DNA of 64,000 nt from Terriglobia bacterium (GTDB lineage Bacteria; Acidobacteriota; Terriglobia; Terriglobales; Acidobacteriaceae), in assembly GCA_020072645.1 (NCBI GenBank), contig JAIQGK010000001.1:372001-436000 (forward strand). Direction: 5' to 3'. This document shows, piece by piece, positions 8,152-16,453 of the stretch; the stretch's first letter is position 1, and every line of letters begins with the position of its first letter. The translations under genes and the position numbers were made by a program. Below the pieces are notes generated by a model. It was not told the origin of the DNA, made no database searches, and was given only the letters and a program-made list of their open reading frames with translations.

Positions 8152-9525
8152 TTATGCTCCCAGCTTCTCAAAGAACCCGATGATCGATTCAATCCCCCGA
8201 TAGAAGTTGGGGATATGGAACTTCTCGTTGGGCGCGTGGAGATTGTCGTCGGGCAGGCCAAAGCCCATCATTACGCTGGGGATTTTCAAAACGTCCTGAA
8301 AATCGGTCACGATGGGAATGGAGCCGCCGGAGCGGATAAAGACCGTATCTTTCTTAAAAACGTCATGCAACGCCTCGGTGGCAGCTTTGATGTACTGATT
8401 GTTGGTGGCTACCACGCAGGCTGGGCCTTTGCTGAAGACCTTGACGTTCGTCTCAATTCCCTTGGGCGTCAGCTTCTTGATGAACTTGGTGTATTTCTTC
8501 AGGATGTCGTCAGGGTCCTGGTTGGGCACCAGGCGCATGGAGACCTTGGCAAAGGCGCGGGCGGGGATTACGGTCTTGGCTCCGGGAGCGGTAAAGCCGC
8601 CGGGCATGCCGTGGACTTCAAGCGTTGGGCGGGCCCATGTGCGATAGAGCACGGAATAGCCGGGTTCGCCGGTCAGCACTTTTGAACCGACTTCAGTCTT
8701 GCGGTAGTGCTCTTCATTGAACGGCAGGCGCTTCCAAGTCTTGAGTTCGTCTTTGCTCGGCGCTTTCATCCCTTTATAGAAGCCGGGAATCAGGATCTTG
8801 CCTTTGGAATCTTTTAGCTTGCTGATGATCTCGATGAGCGCAAAAAACGGATTAGGCGCTGCGCCGCCGTACATGCCGGAATGCAGATCAGTCTTGGCGC
8901 CGACGGCTTCGATTTCGGTATAAACCAGGCCGCGCAAGCCCACGCAGAGCGTAGGAAGATTGGGCGCGAAGAGCTCGGTATCGCAGACCAGAGCGAAGTC
9001 GGCTTTCAGTTTGGCTTTTTGCGCGCGGACGTAAGCCGCGATCGACTCGCCGCCAACTTCCTCTTCACCTTCGATAATAAATTTCACGTTGAGCGGCAGT
9101 TTGCCGTTGTGTCCACGCATGAGCGCTTCCACGGCCTTGATTTCCATCCAGAGCTGGCCTTTGTCGTCCACGGCGCCACGGGCGTAGATGTTCTGATTGC
9201 GCTCAGTGGGCTCAAACGGCGGCGAGAGCCATTCATTCAGCGGGTCGGGCGGCTGGACGTCATAGTGTGCGTAACAGAGTACAGTGGGCTTGCCCGGCGC
9301 GTGCAGCCAGTCGCCATAGACGAGCGGATGGTTCTTGGTTGGGATGACCTCAACGTTTTCCAGGCCGATGCGGCGCATCTCGTCGGCCACGAACATGGCT
9401 GCGCGGCGGACATCTTCTTTGTGCTCCGGCGCGGTGCTCACGCTGGGGATGCGGAGCAGGTCTTTTAACTCACCTAAAAATTTCTGCTGGTTTTCTCTGG
9501 CGTAAGTGACTGCGGATGAAGCCAT
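8152..9525 (-). CDS. M20 family dipeptidase
   Basis: 457 residues starting MASSAVTYAREN; the ATG at 9525 has GGAGG at good distance, whereas the open frame upstream to 9714 lacks coding character. This is a cytoplasmic di-zinc peptidase. CYAHYDVQPPDP around residue 81 gives the first metal His and bridging Asp region, IEGEEEVGGES around 150 holds the catalytic Glu and the next metal Glu, CDTE follows, and FGLPDDNLHAPNEKF near 430 carries the last metal His. The dimerisation lid lies between. No signal peptide is present. Family members cleave dipeptides such as carnosine-like or Cys-Gly substrates; specificity is not visible. Confidence 0.93.
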   Translation of the reverse strand: MASSAVTYARENQQKFLGELKDLLRIPSVSTAPEHKEDVRRAAMFVADEMRRIGLENVEVIPTKNHPLVYGDWLHAPGKPTVLCYAHYDVQPPDPLNEWLSPPFEPTERNQNIYARGAVDDKGQLWMEIKAVEALMRGHNGKLPLNVKFIIEGEEEVGGESIAAYVRAQKAKLKADFALVCDTELFAPNLPTLCVGLRGLVYTEIEAVGAKTDLHSGMYGGAAPNPFFALIEIISKLKDSKGKILIPGFYKGMKAPSKDELKTWKRLPFNEEHYRKTEVGSKVLTGEPGYSVLYRTWARPTLEVHGMPGGFTAPGAKTVIPARAFAKVSMRLVPNQDPDDILKKYTKFIKKLTPKGIETNVKVFSKGPACVVATNNQYIKAATEALHDVFKKDTVFIRSGGSIPIVTDFQDVLKIPSVMMGFGLPDDNLHAPNEKFHIPNFYRGIESIIGFFEKLGA

Positions 9526-9569
9526 ATGCGTCCTCCGGGACAGATGAATGAACCTTTCAGTATATCGCG

Positions 9570-10103
9570 ATGTTGCGGGTGAAGCTTTGTTGCGGGTACA
9601 ACCATATCGTGAAAAGCTCCTACTCGACGGCCGTAGCGGGTGTTGCGCTTGCGCTCCCCGCGTATTGGGGACTGATGCTGGATGGTGTCCCGACGCTCCG
9701 CTGCCCATTTCCAACGCTTACTGTCATCCCTGCGCTCTTTCTTTCGACAGGTCGATTGACCTGGCTCGCAGTGCTGGTACCCGCCGGATTGTTTTTCTTG
9801 TGGAACCCCGGCCTTTTTCATGGCAAAGCAGATATCCCGAGGCGCTCATGGATCTTGCTTTCCGTGCTGACGGTTTTAGCCGTTGTGTATTTTGCCGGTA
9901 GTTGGAGTTACGGTTTGCAATATCAAGGGAAGCGATTTACCTATGGTATTTGTGCGTTGAATGCGGGATGGCTGGTGCTTCTCTGGACGATCTTTATGTG
10001 GAGGGGGAACAAAAAGTCATTCACGAATAATCTGATTCTGCACTGGCTGCTGTTTGCCTGGCTTGGCTGGTATGCCTTTCCTTATCTCGGAGAGTTGCCG
10101 TAA
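9570..10103 (+). CDS. Membrane protein of unknown function
   Basis: 177 residues with five or six hydrophobic segments (about 20-38, 50-62, 63-78, 93-110, 127-144, 158-172) and short loops. I do not recognise a family. Codon use and the alternation of hydrophobic and charged segments make it a believable gene. A GTG at 9609 (VKSSYSTAVAG) could be the real start; neither has a clear Shine-Dalgarno. It is divergent from the M20 gene (44 bp between starts) and convergent with the VWA-domain gene. Confidence 0.65.
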   Translation: MLRVKLCCGYNHIVKSSYSTAVAGVALALPAYWGLMLDGVPTLRCPFPTLTVIPALFLSTGRLTWLAVLVPAGLFFLWNPGLFHGKADIPRRSWILLSVLTVLAVVYFAGSWSYGLQYQGKRFTYGICALNAGWLVLLWTIFMWRGNKKSFTNNLILHWLLFAWLGWYAFPYLGELP

Positions 10104-10127
10104 AGCCTTCAGTATATTGCGTGCGGG

Positions 10128-11264
10128 CTATTTCTTCGGTTGCTCCGCCCCAGCATCCACCCAATATCCCTTGCGCGCGTTTACTTTATACTCTGGCCTG
10201 TTCTTTACTCGCAGTTCCAGCGCATGGAGACCCGGGTGCAGCGACTGAGGACGGAAGCTCAGGAAATAATAGTTCGGCACATCATTGGAGATGGTGATCA
10301 GGTGCTGGGCAAGGCTCTTCGAGTCTTTGAAGGCAAAATATTCGCCGCCGGTCAGTTGGGCCACAGACTCAGGCACATTGCGCTTGAGGCCGTCTTTTGC
10401 GGCGAGGAAGGCGATCCTCGCCAGCCGCAATGGCGGAAGCAAATCGCCAGCGCAATCCAGTGCTTGCGCGGCGCGATTGCCGTGCGCATCCGGATCGGCC
10501 TTAGGATCTTTGCTCATACAGCCGCCCGGCTTGTAGGGTTCGTTGGAGTAAGAGGTTCCTCCCGGCGCAGGCAGCTTTGATTTTTCGTGCTTCACAGCGG
10601 CTCCTGTGGTGGAAAAACCGAAGCTGTAGATTGCCGTGTTCGTCTCCTCTACCGCGCGAACGGCATCCTCCAGGCTTGTCTGGCTGCCGCTATCCGCGGT
10701 CTCGCTGAAGAGCAGGACGGCGCGACGGTAGGCCGGCGGCTGATTGCGCAGCAGCTGAATGCCGAAGTTGAGCGCGTCAAGAATGGCCGCGCCCGTATCA
10801 CCATCGGGAAGGTCGGCAATCGTCTCGGCAGCCGCGTCAGTGTCTGGGGTGAAGTCCTGTTCGATGCGAGGCTTGCTGTCAAAAGCGATCACAGCAGCGC
10901 GATGTGGCACGCCACCAATGACCGCGTCCAGTATCGCCCCCAGATTGCGATAATCACGGAGGTGTGCTGCACCCTGACCTCCGGTCTGTACGATGACGGC
11001 CAGCGCAAGGGGCTGCCCGAGCGCGCCTTCTTCAATCCGCACAGGCTGAGGAACGCCGTTATCTGTGAGGATGAAATCGTCCGCTGTAAGCGAAAAGACA
11101 ATCCTGGCAGCCTTGCTTTTCACCAGTACCGGCACAAGCACCAGATTCGAGCGCGAGGTGAGGGTTGGGAGTTGAGAGTCGGGAAGGGGCGTTTCTTTGC
11201 TCTGAGCACTGGTCGTCTCGAATGCAAAAGGAAGCATCAACGCAATGATAAAAGCGAGTTTCAA
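10128..11264 (-). CDS. Secreted VWA-domain protein of the acidobacterial VWFA-related type
   Basis: 378 residues from a TTG with AGGGA upstream. A signal peptide covers about residues 1-20. The segment LVLVPVLVKSKAARIVFSLT and DFILTDNGVPQPVRIEE is the N-terminal beta domain usual in this family, followed by a von Willebrand A-like domain (IVQTGGQGAAHLRDY..., AAVIAFDS, AAILDALNFGIQLL, RAVLLFSET). The metal-adhesion site is not canonical: the first DxSxS is replaced by QTGGQ. The end has YYFLSFRPQ and HALELRVKNRPEYKVNARKG, the C-terminal signature of the family. Such proteins are numerous in Acidobacteria; their function is unknown, presumably protein-protein binding outside the cytoplasmic membrane. 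Confidence 0.88.
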   Translation of the reverse strand: MKLAFIIALMLPFAFETTSAQSKETPLPDSQLPTLTSRSNLVLVPVLVKSKAARIVFSLTADDFILTDNGVPQPVRIEEGALGQPLALAVIVQTGGQGAAHLRDYRNLGAILDAVIGGVPHRAAVIAFDSKPRIEQDFTPDTDAAAETIADLPDGDTGAAILDALNFGIQLLRNQPPAYRRAVLLFSETADSGSQTSLEDAVRAVEETNTAIYSFGFSTTGAAVKHEKSKLPAPGGTSYSNEPYKPGGCMSKDPKADPDAHGNRAAQALDCAGDLLPPLRLARIAFLAAKDGLKRNVPESVAQLTGGEYFAFKDSKSLAQHLITISNDVPNYYFLSFRPQSLHPGLHALELRVKNRPEYKVNARKGYWVDAGAEQPKK

Positions 11265-11568
11265 ACGATTCGTCCCTGAGATCTTTCCTTACATCAATAG
11301 GTACGCTTGCGGACCAGGAAATTGCAAAATAATGATCAAGAATCAGCTTACACGGTTGCTGTTATTCAGGTGTGATTGCGATTGCGTTTCGGATCATTAC
11401 GTCTATTCGAGATCGGCCAATTGGCGGACGCGTGCCCACTCAGAAGTGAGTCCGAGTTCGGTGACCATGTTTCGATGTAGGGCGATCGACGGAGGCATGC
11501 TGCTTTCTTGAAGACGGCAGCAACATCTTCCGCTGAGATGCAGGGAATCTTTGGAAATTAGATGTTTT
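11265..11568. other. Intergenic stretch downstream of zapA with hairpin potential
   Basis: On the minus strand, just after zapA, several hairpins can form: GAAGATG/CGTCTTC around TTGCTGC, an alternative GCTGC/GCAGC that excludes it, ACTCA/TGAGT with a CTTC loop, and CGGAC/GTCCG. In many bacteria the 6S RNA gene follows zapA, so a structured RNA is possible, but I could not build the long closing stem and open bubble of 6S RNA. The same stretch also has a short open frame ending TSEWARVRQLADLE. Nothing is certain here. Confidence 0.3.
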
Positions 11569-11880
11569 CTAGCCCGCCCGGCGTTCGTCCTGCAGAACCT
11601 GATCCAAGGCGCCAGCCAACTGTCCGGCACGGCGGTTGAACTCGCCCGCCAGCAGGTCATATTTCTTTTTGAGGATGTGGTATTCGTCGGCGATATTGAG
11701 CGCCGCCAGCACGGCCAGACGCAGGGAATCGATGGTGGATGTTTGTTCTCCCACGGTGCGCATCTTGCCGTCCACGAATTCCGCCAGCTTCAGGATGTAT
11801 TCCGCATCCACGCCGCGGAGGTTGTAAACCTGATCGTAAATTTCCACTCGGACGGGCGGCGCTGCTGTCGGTTGAGTCAC
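11569..11880 (-). CDS. zapA: Cell division protein ZapA
   Basis: 103 residues from the GTG at 11880, preceded by AAGGAG at ten bases; a TTG one codon earlier is equally placed. The ATG at 11901 is unlikely because the Shine-Dalgarno would lie inside the gene. VRVEIYDQVYNLRG is the ZapA globular start, and residues ~30-100 form the helix and coiled coil (YILKLAEFVDGKMR, IDSLRLAVLAALNIADEYHI). ZapA binds FtsZ and crosslinks filaments at midcell. The upstream genes on the same strand are a YbjQ protein and a small coiled-coil protein. Confidence 0.92.
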   Translation of the reverse strand: MTQPTAAPPVRVEIYDQVYNLRGVDAEYILKLAEFVDGKMRTVGEQTSTIDSLRLAVLAALNIADEYHILKKKYDLLAGEFNRRAGQLAGALDQVLQDERRAG

Positions 11881-11956
11881 CAAGCTGATTCTCCTTCGCA
11901 AAAAAACTTCTGTTGGATTGATTATCGTCCGAGTTAATGCCGGGTCAAGTCTTTAT

Positions 11957-11984
11957 TTTTGTCGCTTGGCTCCAAACCGCTTGA
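11957..11984 (-). repeat. Dispersed repeat D
   Basis: On the minus strand AAGCGGTTTGGAGCCAAGCG then ACAAA. It lies downstream of the YbjQ gene, whose start is preceded by another copy (12389-12415), so the gene is bracketed by two direct copies. Confidence 0.6.
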
Positions 11985-12046
11985 CGGCATGTCTCCGGCT
12001 AGTTCGTTTAGGCTCCTGACGCAGGCCGCTTGCCGCGCTAACGGCT

Positions 12047-12388
12047 TTAACTGTTCTTTGGCTTGACCACGACGGCTGTCCCATACGCCAGAACTTCCGT
12101 GACGCCCTGCATGATCTCCGTCGCGTCATACCTAACGCCGACCACGGCATTGGCGCCAAGCTGCCCGGCATGCTGCAACATCAGATCCAGCGCTTCCTGG
12201 CGTGTTCTTTCACAAAGGTTGGTCAGCAGCGTGATGTTGCCGCCGACCAACGTCTGTAAGCTGGCGCCAATGGTGCCGAAGATCGAACGGGAACGCACAA
12301 TGATTCCGCGTACCATGCCCAGTGTTTGCACCACTTCAAAGCCATGCAGCTCAAACTGCGTGGTGGTCATGTTGTGCTGGACGCTCAT
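12047..12388 (-). CDS. YbjQ/UPF0145 family protein
   Basis: 113 residues from [17 protein letters not shown]. The core [38 protein letters not shown] and [20 protein letters not shown] is the YbjQ fold, a small pentamer-forming cytoplasmic protein sometimes called a heavy-metal-binding domain; its role is unknown. The chosen ATG at 12388 directly follows a copy of dispersed repeat D, whose GGAG lies about 13 bases away; a second ATG at 12370 is possible. The open frame upstream to 12427 is encoded by the repeat and is unlikely to be translated. Confidence 0.88.
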   Translation of the reverse strand: MSVQHNMTTTQFELHGFEVVQTLGMVRGIIVRSRSIFGTIGASLQTLVGGNITLLTNLCERTRQEALDLMLQHAGQLGANAVVGVRYDATEIMQGVTEVLAYGTAVVVKPKNS

Positions 12389-12415
12389 GTTTGTCGCTTC
12401 GCTCCAAACCGCTTC
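12389..12415 (-). repeat. Dispersed repeat D, abutting a start codon
   Basis: On the minus strand GAAGCGGTTTGGAGCGAAGC then GACAAAC and immediately the YbjQ ATG. The GGAGCGAAG part may serve as the ribosome-binding region. Confidence 0.65.
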
Positions 12416-12506
12416 AAAGCATTTCACCTTTTCAAGGTTTCCTGCTCCTGAGCAATCGGCTCGGCATATTGCCAGCCTCGCCGCTCACTTTACACGATCA
12501 CAGCTT

Positions 12507-12806
12507 TCAGCCTTCCGTTACCAGCGCGTCGATCTGCTTGAGCATCTTTTCCACGCGCCCGCGGACTTCCTCGCGCTCTTTGCGCAGGGCGATCATTTCA
12601 CCGCGCAGCACGTCGAGCTCTTCTTCGCGCGTTTCCAATTGCTCGCGCAGGCGGCCGGCATCGCGCTCCGCGGCCGCTTTGCCCTCGCGCGCCGACTTCA
12701 GCAGTTCAATAGCTTTATAGATTTTTTCTTCCAGCGCGGGAAAATCGTCGTTGAAAGTCCTTGTTTCCGTCTCAGTTTCCATTTCGCGAGCAAGTTTCAA
12801 TGACAT
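12507..12806 (-). CDS. Small coiled-coil protein, ZapB-like by context
   Basis: 99 residues starting MSLKLAREMETETETR; the ATG at 12806 has GAGGTG ten bases upstream, unlike the longer open frame. After residue 20 it is almost entirely heptad-patterned helix (LEEKIYKAIELLKSAREGK, LREQLETREEELDVLRGEM, REEVRGRVEKMLKQIDALV). The size, the all-coiled-coil make-up and the position just upstream of zapA suggest a partner in FtsZ-ring organisation, as ZapB is for ZapA. Sequence alone does not prove homology to ZapB. Cytoplasmic. Confidence 0.75.
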   Translation of the reverse strand: MSLKLAREMETETETRTFNDDFPALEEKIYKAIELLKSAREGKAAAERDAGRLREQLETREEELDVLRGEMIALRKEREEVRGRVEKMLKQIDALVTEG

Positions 12807-12910
12807 AGGTAAACGACACCTCGGGGGATGATGTTCTTTGCGGAGTATAACGCACTGCGTTGTGGAAAGCACTTCAGTAGTCAGCCCATCAGCGCTCAGC
12901 AAAAGAAATT

Positions 12911-13032
12911 GAACCGCAAAGGACGCGAAGGTCACAAAGCCACACAGTTGTCAGTATGCGGTCAATGCGCGGATCATCGAACTTACGAAATTGTTCTTCA
13001 GTTCCTTTGCGTACTTTGCGTACTTTGCGGTA
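12911..13032. repeat. Repeat A, facing inverted pair
   Basis: Left arm 12911-12940 starts GAACCGCAAAGGACGCGAAG; right arm 13001-13032, read on the other strand, is CTACCGCAAAGTACGCAAAG with one more repeat of the unit. The ~60 bp between them is unrelated to coding sequence. The same family occurs at 15447-15640 and 22888-23043. Confidence 0.7.
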
Positions 13033-13070
13033 GAAAGGGTTTGGCTGAATGCTGATTGCTAACTGCTATT

Positions 13071-13505
13071 TCACGCCGACCGTCTATCCAACTCTTCCAA
13101 CTGATTGCCTTCACCGCTGCCGGTGAAATCGGTAAGGCCGGTTACGGTGGCCAGGCCGAGGCCCTGCATTCTGAAGAAGCGGGATTCCGGCTCGTCGGCG
13201 AAGCGAAGCATGTCAGGAAGGCTGGCAACCATGCCGCTCAGGCCAAAGTCGATAGTGCCGTGTGTTTCATAAGAAATTTCTTTCACCACGCCGCCAGGAT
13301 AGTCCGTACACAGAGCGGTAATGGTTTCCGCCGCGCCGCAGACCAGCGCGCTTACGGCCGCGCGCTTGTTCCGCCGCCAGAAAAAAGCGGCCATGCCGAA
13401 GAATGACGCTGCCATTGCGTAGTCAATGATGGCGTGGGCTTTCGGCGTAATTACCTTGGGCATTTTGTTGGTGGTCCATTTGGCGGCTTGATCGAGTAGC
13501 GGCAT
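13071..13505 (-). CDS. Small membrane protein with an internal duplication, function unknown
   Basis: 144 residues with a good GGGAGAG Shine-Dalgarno. Two similar halves are visible: PKAHAIIDYAMAASFFGMAA (about 21-40) and ETHGTIDFGLSGMVASLPDM (about 79-98), each a His-x-x-Ile-Asp start leading into a membrane helix. A further hydrophobic stretch covers 48-64. The mirrored His/Asp pairs suggest conserved functional residues. I do not recognise a named family. Neighbours (OsmC upstream, coiled-coil protein downstream) do not reveal a role. Confidence 0.72.
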   Translation of the reverse strand: MPLLDQAAKWTTNKMPKVITPKAHAIIDYAMAASFFGMAAFFWRRNKRAAVSALVCGAAETITALCTDYPGGVVKEISYETHGTIDFGLSGMVASLPDMLRFADEPESRFFRMQGLGLATVTGLTDFTGSGEGNQLEELDRRSA

Positions 13506-13598
13506 GGGTTCTCTCCCTTGGGAAGTTACTAAAAAAGAGATGGAGTCACAGCGCCGGAAGTTGTCTCCCAGCGCGATATGCGCGGGAAACGCCGCCGA

Positions 13599-14015
13599 TT
13601 ACGCCGTGCGTTCCAACAATTCCGAGCTGTTGACTGCAATGGAAATTTGGGGCGGATGCAACAGAGTATTGTGAATCAGGCAATGATGCACAGCTTCTTC
13701 CACCCCGGCCTTGTGCTGCTCCGACAAGCCGACCGGCGCATCTATCTCTATGCGGAAATTATCCAATCGCGCGGGGTTCTTTAGCTTATCGGCGTATACG
13801 CGAACTAGCGTGCCCTCAGTTGCGAGCTTATGTTTGCGCAAGTACATGGCAGCGTAAAAGCCCGCACAAGAGCCCAGAGACGCCAGCAGCAAGTCCGGCG
13901 GAGTCATGCCTTCGTCGTGACCGCCATTCTCAACCGGTTGGTCAGAAAAAAATGTGTGCTGGCCGGCCTTGATTTCAAACTGAACGTCGCCTAAATGTTC
14001 TACTGAAATCTCCAT
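13599..14015 (-). CDS. OsmC family peroxide-reducing protein
   Basis: 138 residues, ATG with GGGAGG upstream. The two redox cysteines of the OsmC/Ohr fold are present: Cys in LASLGSCAGFYAAMYLRK (about residue 50) and Cys in VEEAVHHCLIHNTLL (about residue 111). TPPDLLLASLGSC is the typical helix start. These dimeric cytoplasmic proteins reduce organic peroxides with thiol cofactors; this short form is closer to the YhfA-like OsmC-related group than to Ohr. No regulator is adjacent. Confidence 0.9.
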   Translation of the reverse strand: MEISVEHLGDVQFEIKAGQHTFFSDQPVENGGHDEGMTPPDLLLASLGSCAGFYAAMYLRKHKLATEGTLVRVYADKLKNPARLDNFRIEIDAPVGLSEQHKAGVEEAVHHCLIHNTLLHPPQISIAVNSSELLERTA

Positions 14016-14261
14016 AATTGCCTCCCTCTAAGAGCCCGGTAAACCCTTGTGCATGACAAGTTTTTCGAAAAATCCCACGGCACCATTGTCCGTCGGCTAT
14101 AGGAAGGGGGCAGTGCGCGCCGTCACGTATATTCGCCGCGACCGGCGCTCTGGATTTAGAGGCGGAAAAATACACTCAAACCCGGTCATGCCGAAACGAG
14201 CCAGCGCCTGCAAAGGCCAGAAAGGAAAATAGATATGGGAAGGCTTATCGCGGGAAAATTT

Positions 14262-15413
14262 CTATCGAAGGAATCTACCCGAGCCGTTCGGCCTATTTCC
14301 CGCCGCCATCTTGTCCCAGACCTGCCAGAAGGCTTTCATTTCCGCCGGCTGGCCCAGAGAGACGCGGGCGTATGTATCCATGGGCGGGAAGGGACGGCCG
14401 ATGCGGATATTGTTGTTCTTGAAATAATCGATCACCGTCCGGATGGGCCGCTGCGTATTAAACATTACAAAATTTGTCCAGGAGGGGATCACCTGGAGCT
14501 TGCGCAGCTTTGCCTGGCGCTGGAATTCATCGCGGTCAAAGCTGTTCCGCAGCTCGGCTGTCTTATGTTCATCGTCATGCTCAAGTGACGTAAGACCGGC
14601 GCGCAGGGCCAAAATGTTTGTGCTGTCCTCAACTTTGTGCGCCGCCATGGCTTTGCTGTTCTTGGCCGAAGTAACGGCATATCCCAGCCTGAGGCCGGCC
14701 ATGCCGTAAATCTTTGAGAACGTGCGGGCCACAATGACGCGGTCGGGGTCGACCGGCGTTGCCAGAAAAGAGATATAGTCGGCGGCCACGGGGACGAAGT
14801 CGTGATAAGCCTCATCCATCAGCACGTAGGTGTTCGGCGGTAGGTTGCGGATAAAAATTTCCAGGCTGCGCCGCGGCGTTACGCTGGCCGTGGGATTGTT
14901 GGGGTTGCAGATGTAGATCAATCCGCCGTTTTTCCCTACGGCGTCCGCCATCTGCACCAGCTGGTGAGCATACGTGGCAGCCAGAGGGACCTTCACTACT
15001 TCAGCATTCGCGGCCTTGGCATAGAATTCAATCGCTTCAAACGTCGGCGAAGCCATCACCAGCTTTTTGCCCGGACCGGTAAACGCGCTGGCAGCCATCT
15101 TGAGAATCTCTGTCGATCCGCAGCCCAGCGTTACTTGGTCGGCCTTCACATTGTGCATGGCGGCAATGCGCTCGATCAGCTTGTCATAGCCGCGGTCAGG
15201 ATAGCGGTTGGCGTCCTGAAACGGGTTCTTCATGGCCAGCACGCTGGGAAATGGCCCGTAAGCGTTCTCATTGCTGTTGAGCAGGATAGGGCCGCCCGGC
15301 TGCGGCGTGCGCTGAGGCTCGGCCCAACTCAGTAGTTCGGTAGGAAGGCTTGCGGAGGCGGCCACAGCAGCGCCAAGTCCAGCGGTCTTGAAAAACGATC
15401 TGCGGGATAGCAT
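14262..15413 (-). CDS. Tat-exported PLP-dependent aminotransferase, HisC-like
   Basis: 383 residues from the ATG at 15413; the open frame further upstream is made of repeat A. It starts MLSRRSFFKTAGLGAAVAAS, a twin-arginine signal, so the folded enzyme is probably exported. The rest is a class I/II fold-type I aminotransferase of the histidinol-phosphate type: LNSNENAYGPFPSV, GCGSTEILKMAASAF, ICNPNNPTASV, VLMDEAYHDF, and the PLP lysine in ARTFSKIYGMAGLRLGYA. A periplasmic role would fit amino-acid scavenging or modification rather than histidine synthesis; no other his gene is nearby. The substrate is not deducible. Confidence 0.88.
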   Translation of the reverse strand: MLSRRSFFKTAGLGAAVAASASLPTELLSWAEPQRTPQPGGPILLNSNENAYGPFPSVLAMKNPFQDANRYPDRGYDKLIERIAAMHNVKADQVTLGCGSTEILKMAASAFTGPGKKLVMASPTFEAIEFYAKAANAEVVKVPLAATYAHQLVQMADAVGKNGGLIYICNPNNPTASVTPRRSLEIFIRNLPPNTYVLMDEAYHDFVPVAADYISFLATPVDPDRVIVARTFSKIYGMAGLRLGYAVTSAKNSKAMAAHKVEDSTNILALRAGLTSLEHDDEHKTAELRNSFDRDEFQRQAKLRKLQVIPSWTNFVMFNTQRPIRTVIDYFKNNNIRIGRPFPPMDTYARVSLGQPAEMKAFWQVWDKMAAGNRPNGSGRFLR

Positions 15414-15446
15414 GGCAGGGATTGTACTCTGGGCTGCAGAAAAAAT

Positions 15447-15640
15447 TAACCACAAAGGACGACTAACCACAAAGGACACGAAGGAACACGAAGATGTGGC
15501 CTGTTGGAAATCCGCAGCTCCACCGTCAGGCCTGTGGTCGAGGTTTTTTAGAGCCCAAATTACAAAGGACACGTAGGAACACGAAGATGTGGCTTCTTGG
15601 AAGCTCAACTCCTTGTGAACCTTTGTGTCCTTTGTGGTTA
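15447..15640. repeat. Repeat A, facing inverted pair with an extra internal copy
   Basis: Left arm 15447-15494 contains CCACAAAGGACACGAAGGAA; an extra direct copy lies at 15559-15590; right arm 15612-15640 reads CCACAAAGGACACAAAGG on the other strand. A direct repeat ACGAAGATGTGGC also occurs after both left copies. It fills the space between rplT and the aminotransferase gene. Confidence 0.75.
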
Positions 15641-15648
15641 AGCTTTGC

Positions 15649-16020
15649 TTATGCCGCTTTGGCTTTTTCGTTGGCCCGCTTCGCGGTTTCGCACAATGCC
15701 AAAAAACCAGCGGAGTCGTTCGTAGCGATATCAGCCAGGATCTTGCGGTCCAGTTCCACGCCGGCCTTCTTGAGGCCGCTGATGAACTGGTTATAGCTGA
15801 TGCCCTGGGCGCGAGACGCCGCGCCGATACGGACGATCCAGATGGACCGGTACTGGCGTTTCTTCTGCTTGCGTCCGGAGTAGGCGAACTTGAGGCCGCG
15901 CTCCACCGCTTGTTTAGCAGCGCGATGGAGTTTTGATTTTGTTAGAAAATATCCACTTGCGCGCTCAAGTATTTTTTTGCGGCGCTGGCGGCGTTTAGTA
16001 CCACGTTTTACGCGAGGCAT
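15649..16020 (-). CDS. rplT: 50S ribosomal protein L20
   Basis: 123 residues, [21 protein letters not shown] with GGGAG upstream. L20 is essential for early 50S assembly and in many bacteria represses its own operon. [49 protein letters not shown] and [11 protein letters not shown] are typical. The C-terminal ANEKAKAA is a short extra tail. Third gene of infC-rpmI-rplT; pheS and pheT, which commonly follow, are not here. Confidence 0.98.
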   Translation of the reverse strand: MPRVKRGTKRRQRRKKILERASGYFLTKSKLHRAAKQAVERGLKFAYSGRKQKKRQYRSIWIVRIGAASRAQGISYNQFISGLKKAGVELDRKILADIATNDSAGFLALCETAKRANEKAKAA

Positions 16021-16183
16021 GGTTCGCTCCCTTTTTTGTTGCCGGATTCCGGCGGTTATCGCGGCTGCAGGGAAGGTTTTAGGTCCCTGTTCACTCGCGT
16101 TGAACGCAATCTTTTTGGACTGCGCTCGTTTTTTCAGGTCCAGCCTCAGCGCTGATTTTCATCAGGCGGGCCGGGCTCTGTCC

Positions 16184-16378
16184 CTAGTAAGGGATCATCC
16201 TCTTGACTTTTGGCGCATCGGCCGCACTTACCAGTGTGTCGGTATCGAGGTGGCGTTTGCGCTTGGTGTCCTTGGAGGTAAGAATATGGCGCTTGAACGC
16301 TTTACCGCGCTTGATCTTGCCGGTCGCGGTCTTCTTAAAGCGTTTAGCTGCGCCTTTGTGCGTTTTCAGTTTAGGCAT
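16184..16378 (-). CDS. rpmI: 50S ribosomal protein L35
   Basis: 64 residues starting [20 protein letters not shown] at the ATG at 16378; the upstream extension of the open frame is not part of L35. Basic throughout, ending [15 protein letters not shown], normal length. L35 binds 23S rRNA in the large subunit. It sits 75 bp after infC and 163 bp before rplT. Confidence 0.97.
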   Translation of the reverse strand: MPKLKTHKGAAKRFKKTATGKIKRGKAFKRHILTSKDTKRKRHLDTDTLVSAADAPKVKRMIPY

Positions 16379-16407
16379 AAAAATCTCTCGGCCGCTTTGC
16401 GGCCTCG

Positions 16408-16439
16408 GCAATTAGTACTTAGCAATTGGCAATTAGCAG
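16408..16439. repeat. Dispersed repeat E (GCAATTAG units)
   Basis: Three imperfect units of GCAATTAG/GCAATTGG in the infC-rpmI space (TTAGCAATTGGCAATTAGCA). Similar units occur at 61106-61136 and 27031-27040. Confidence 0.5.
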
Positions 16440-16453
16440 AACCAAAATCCAGT

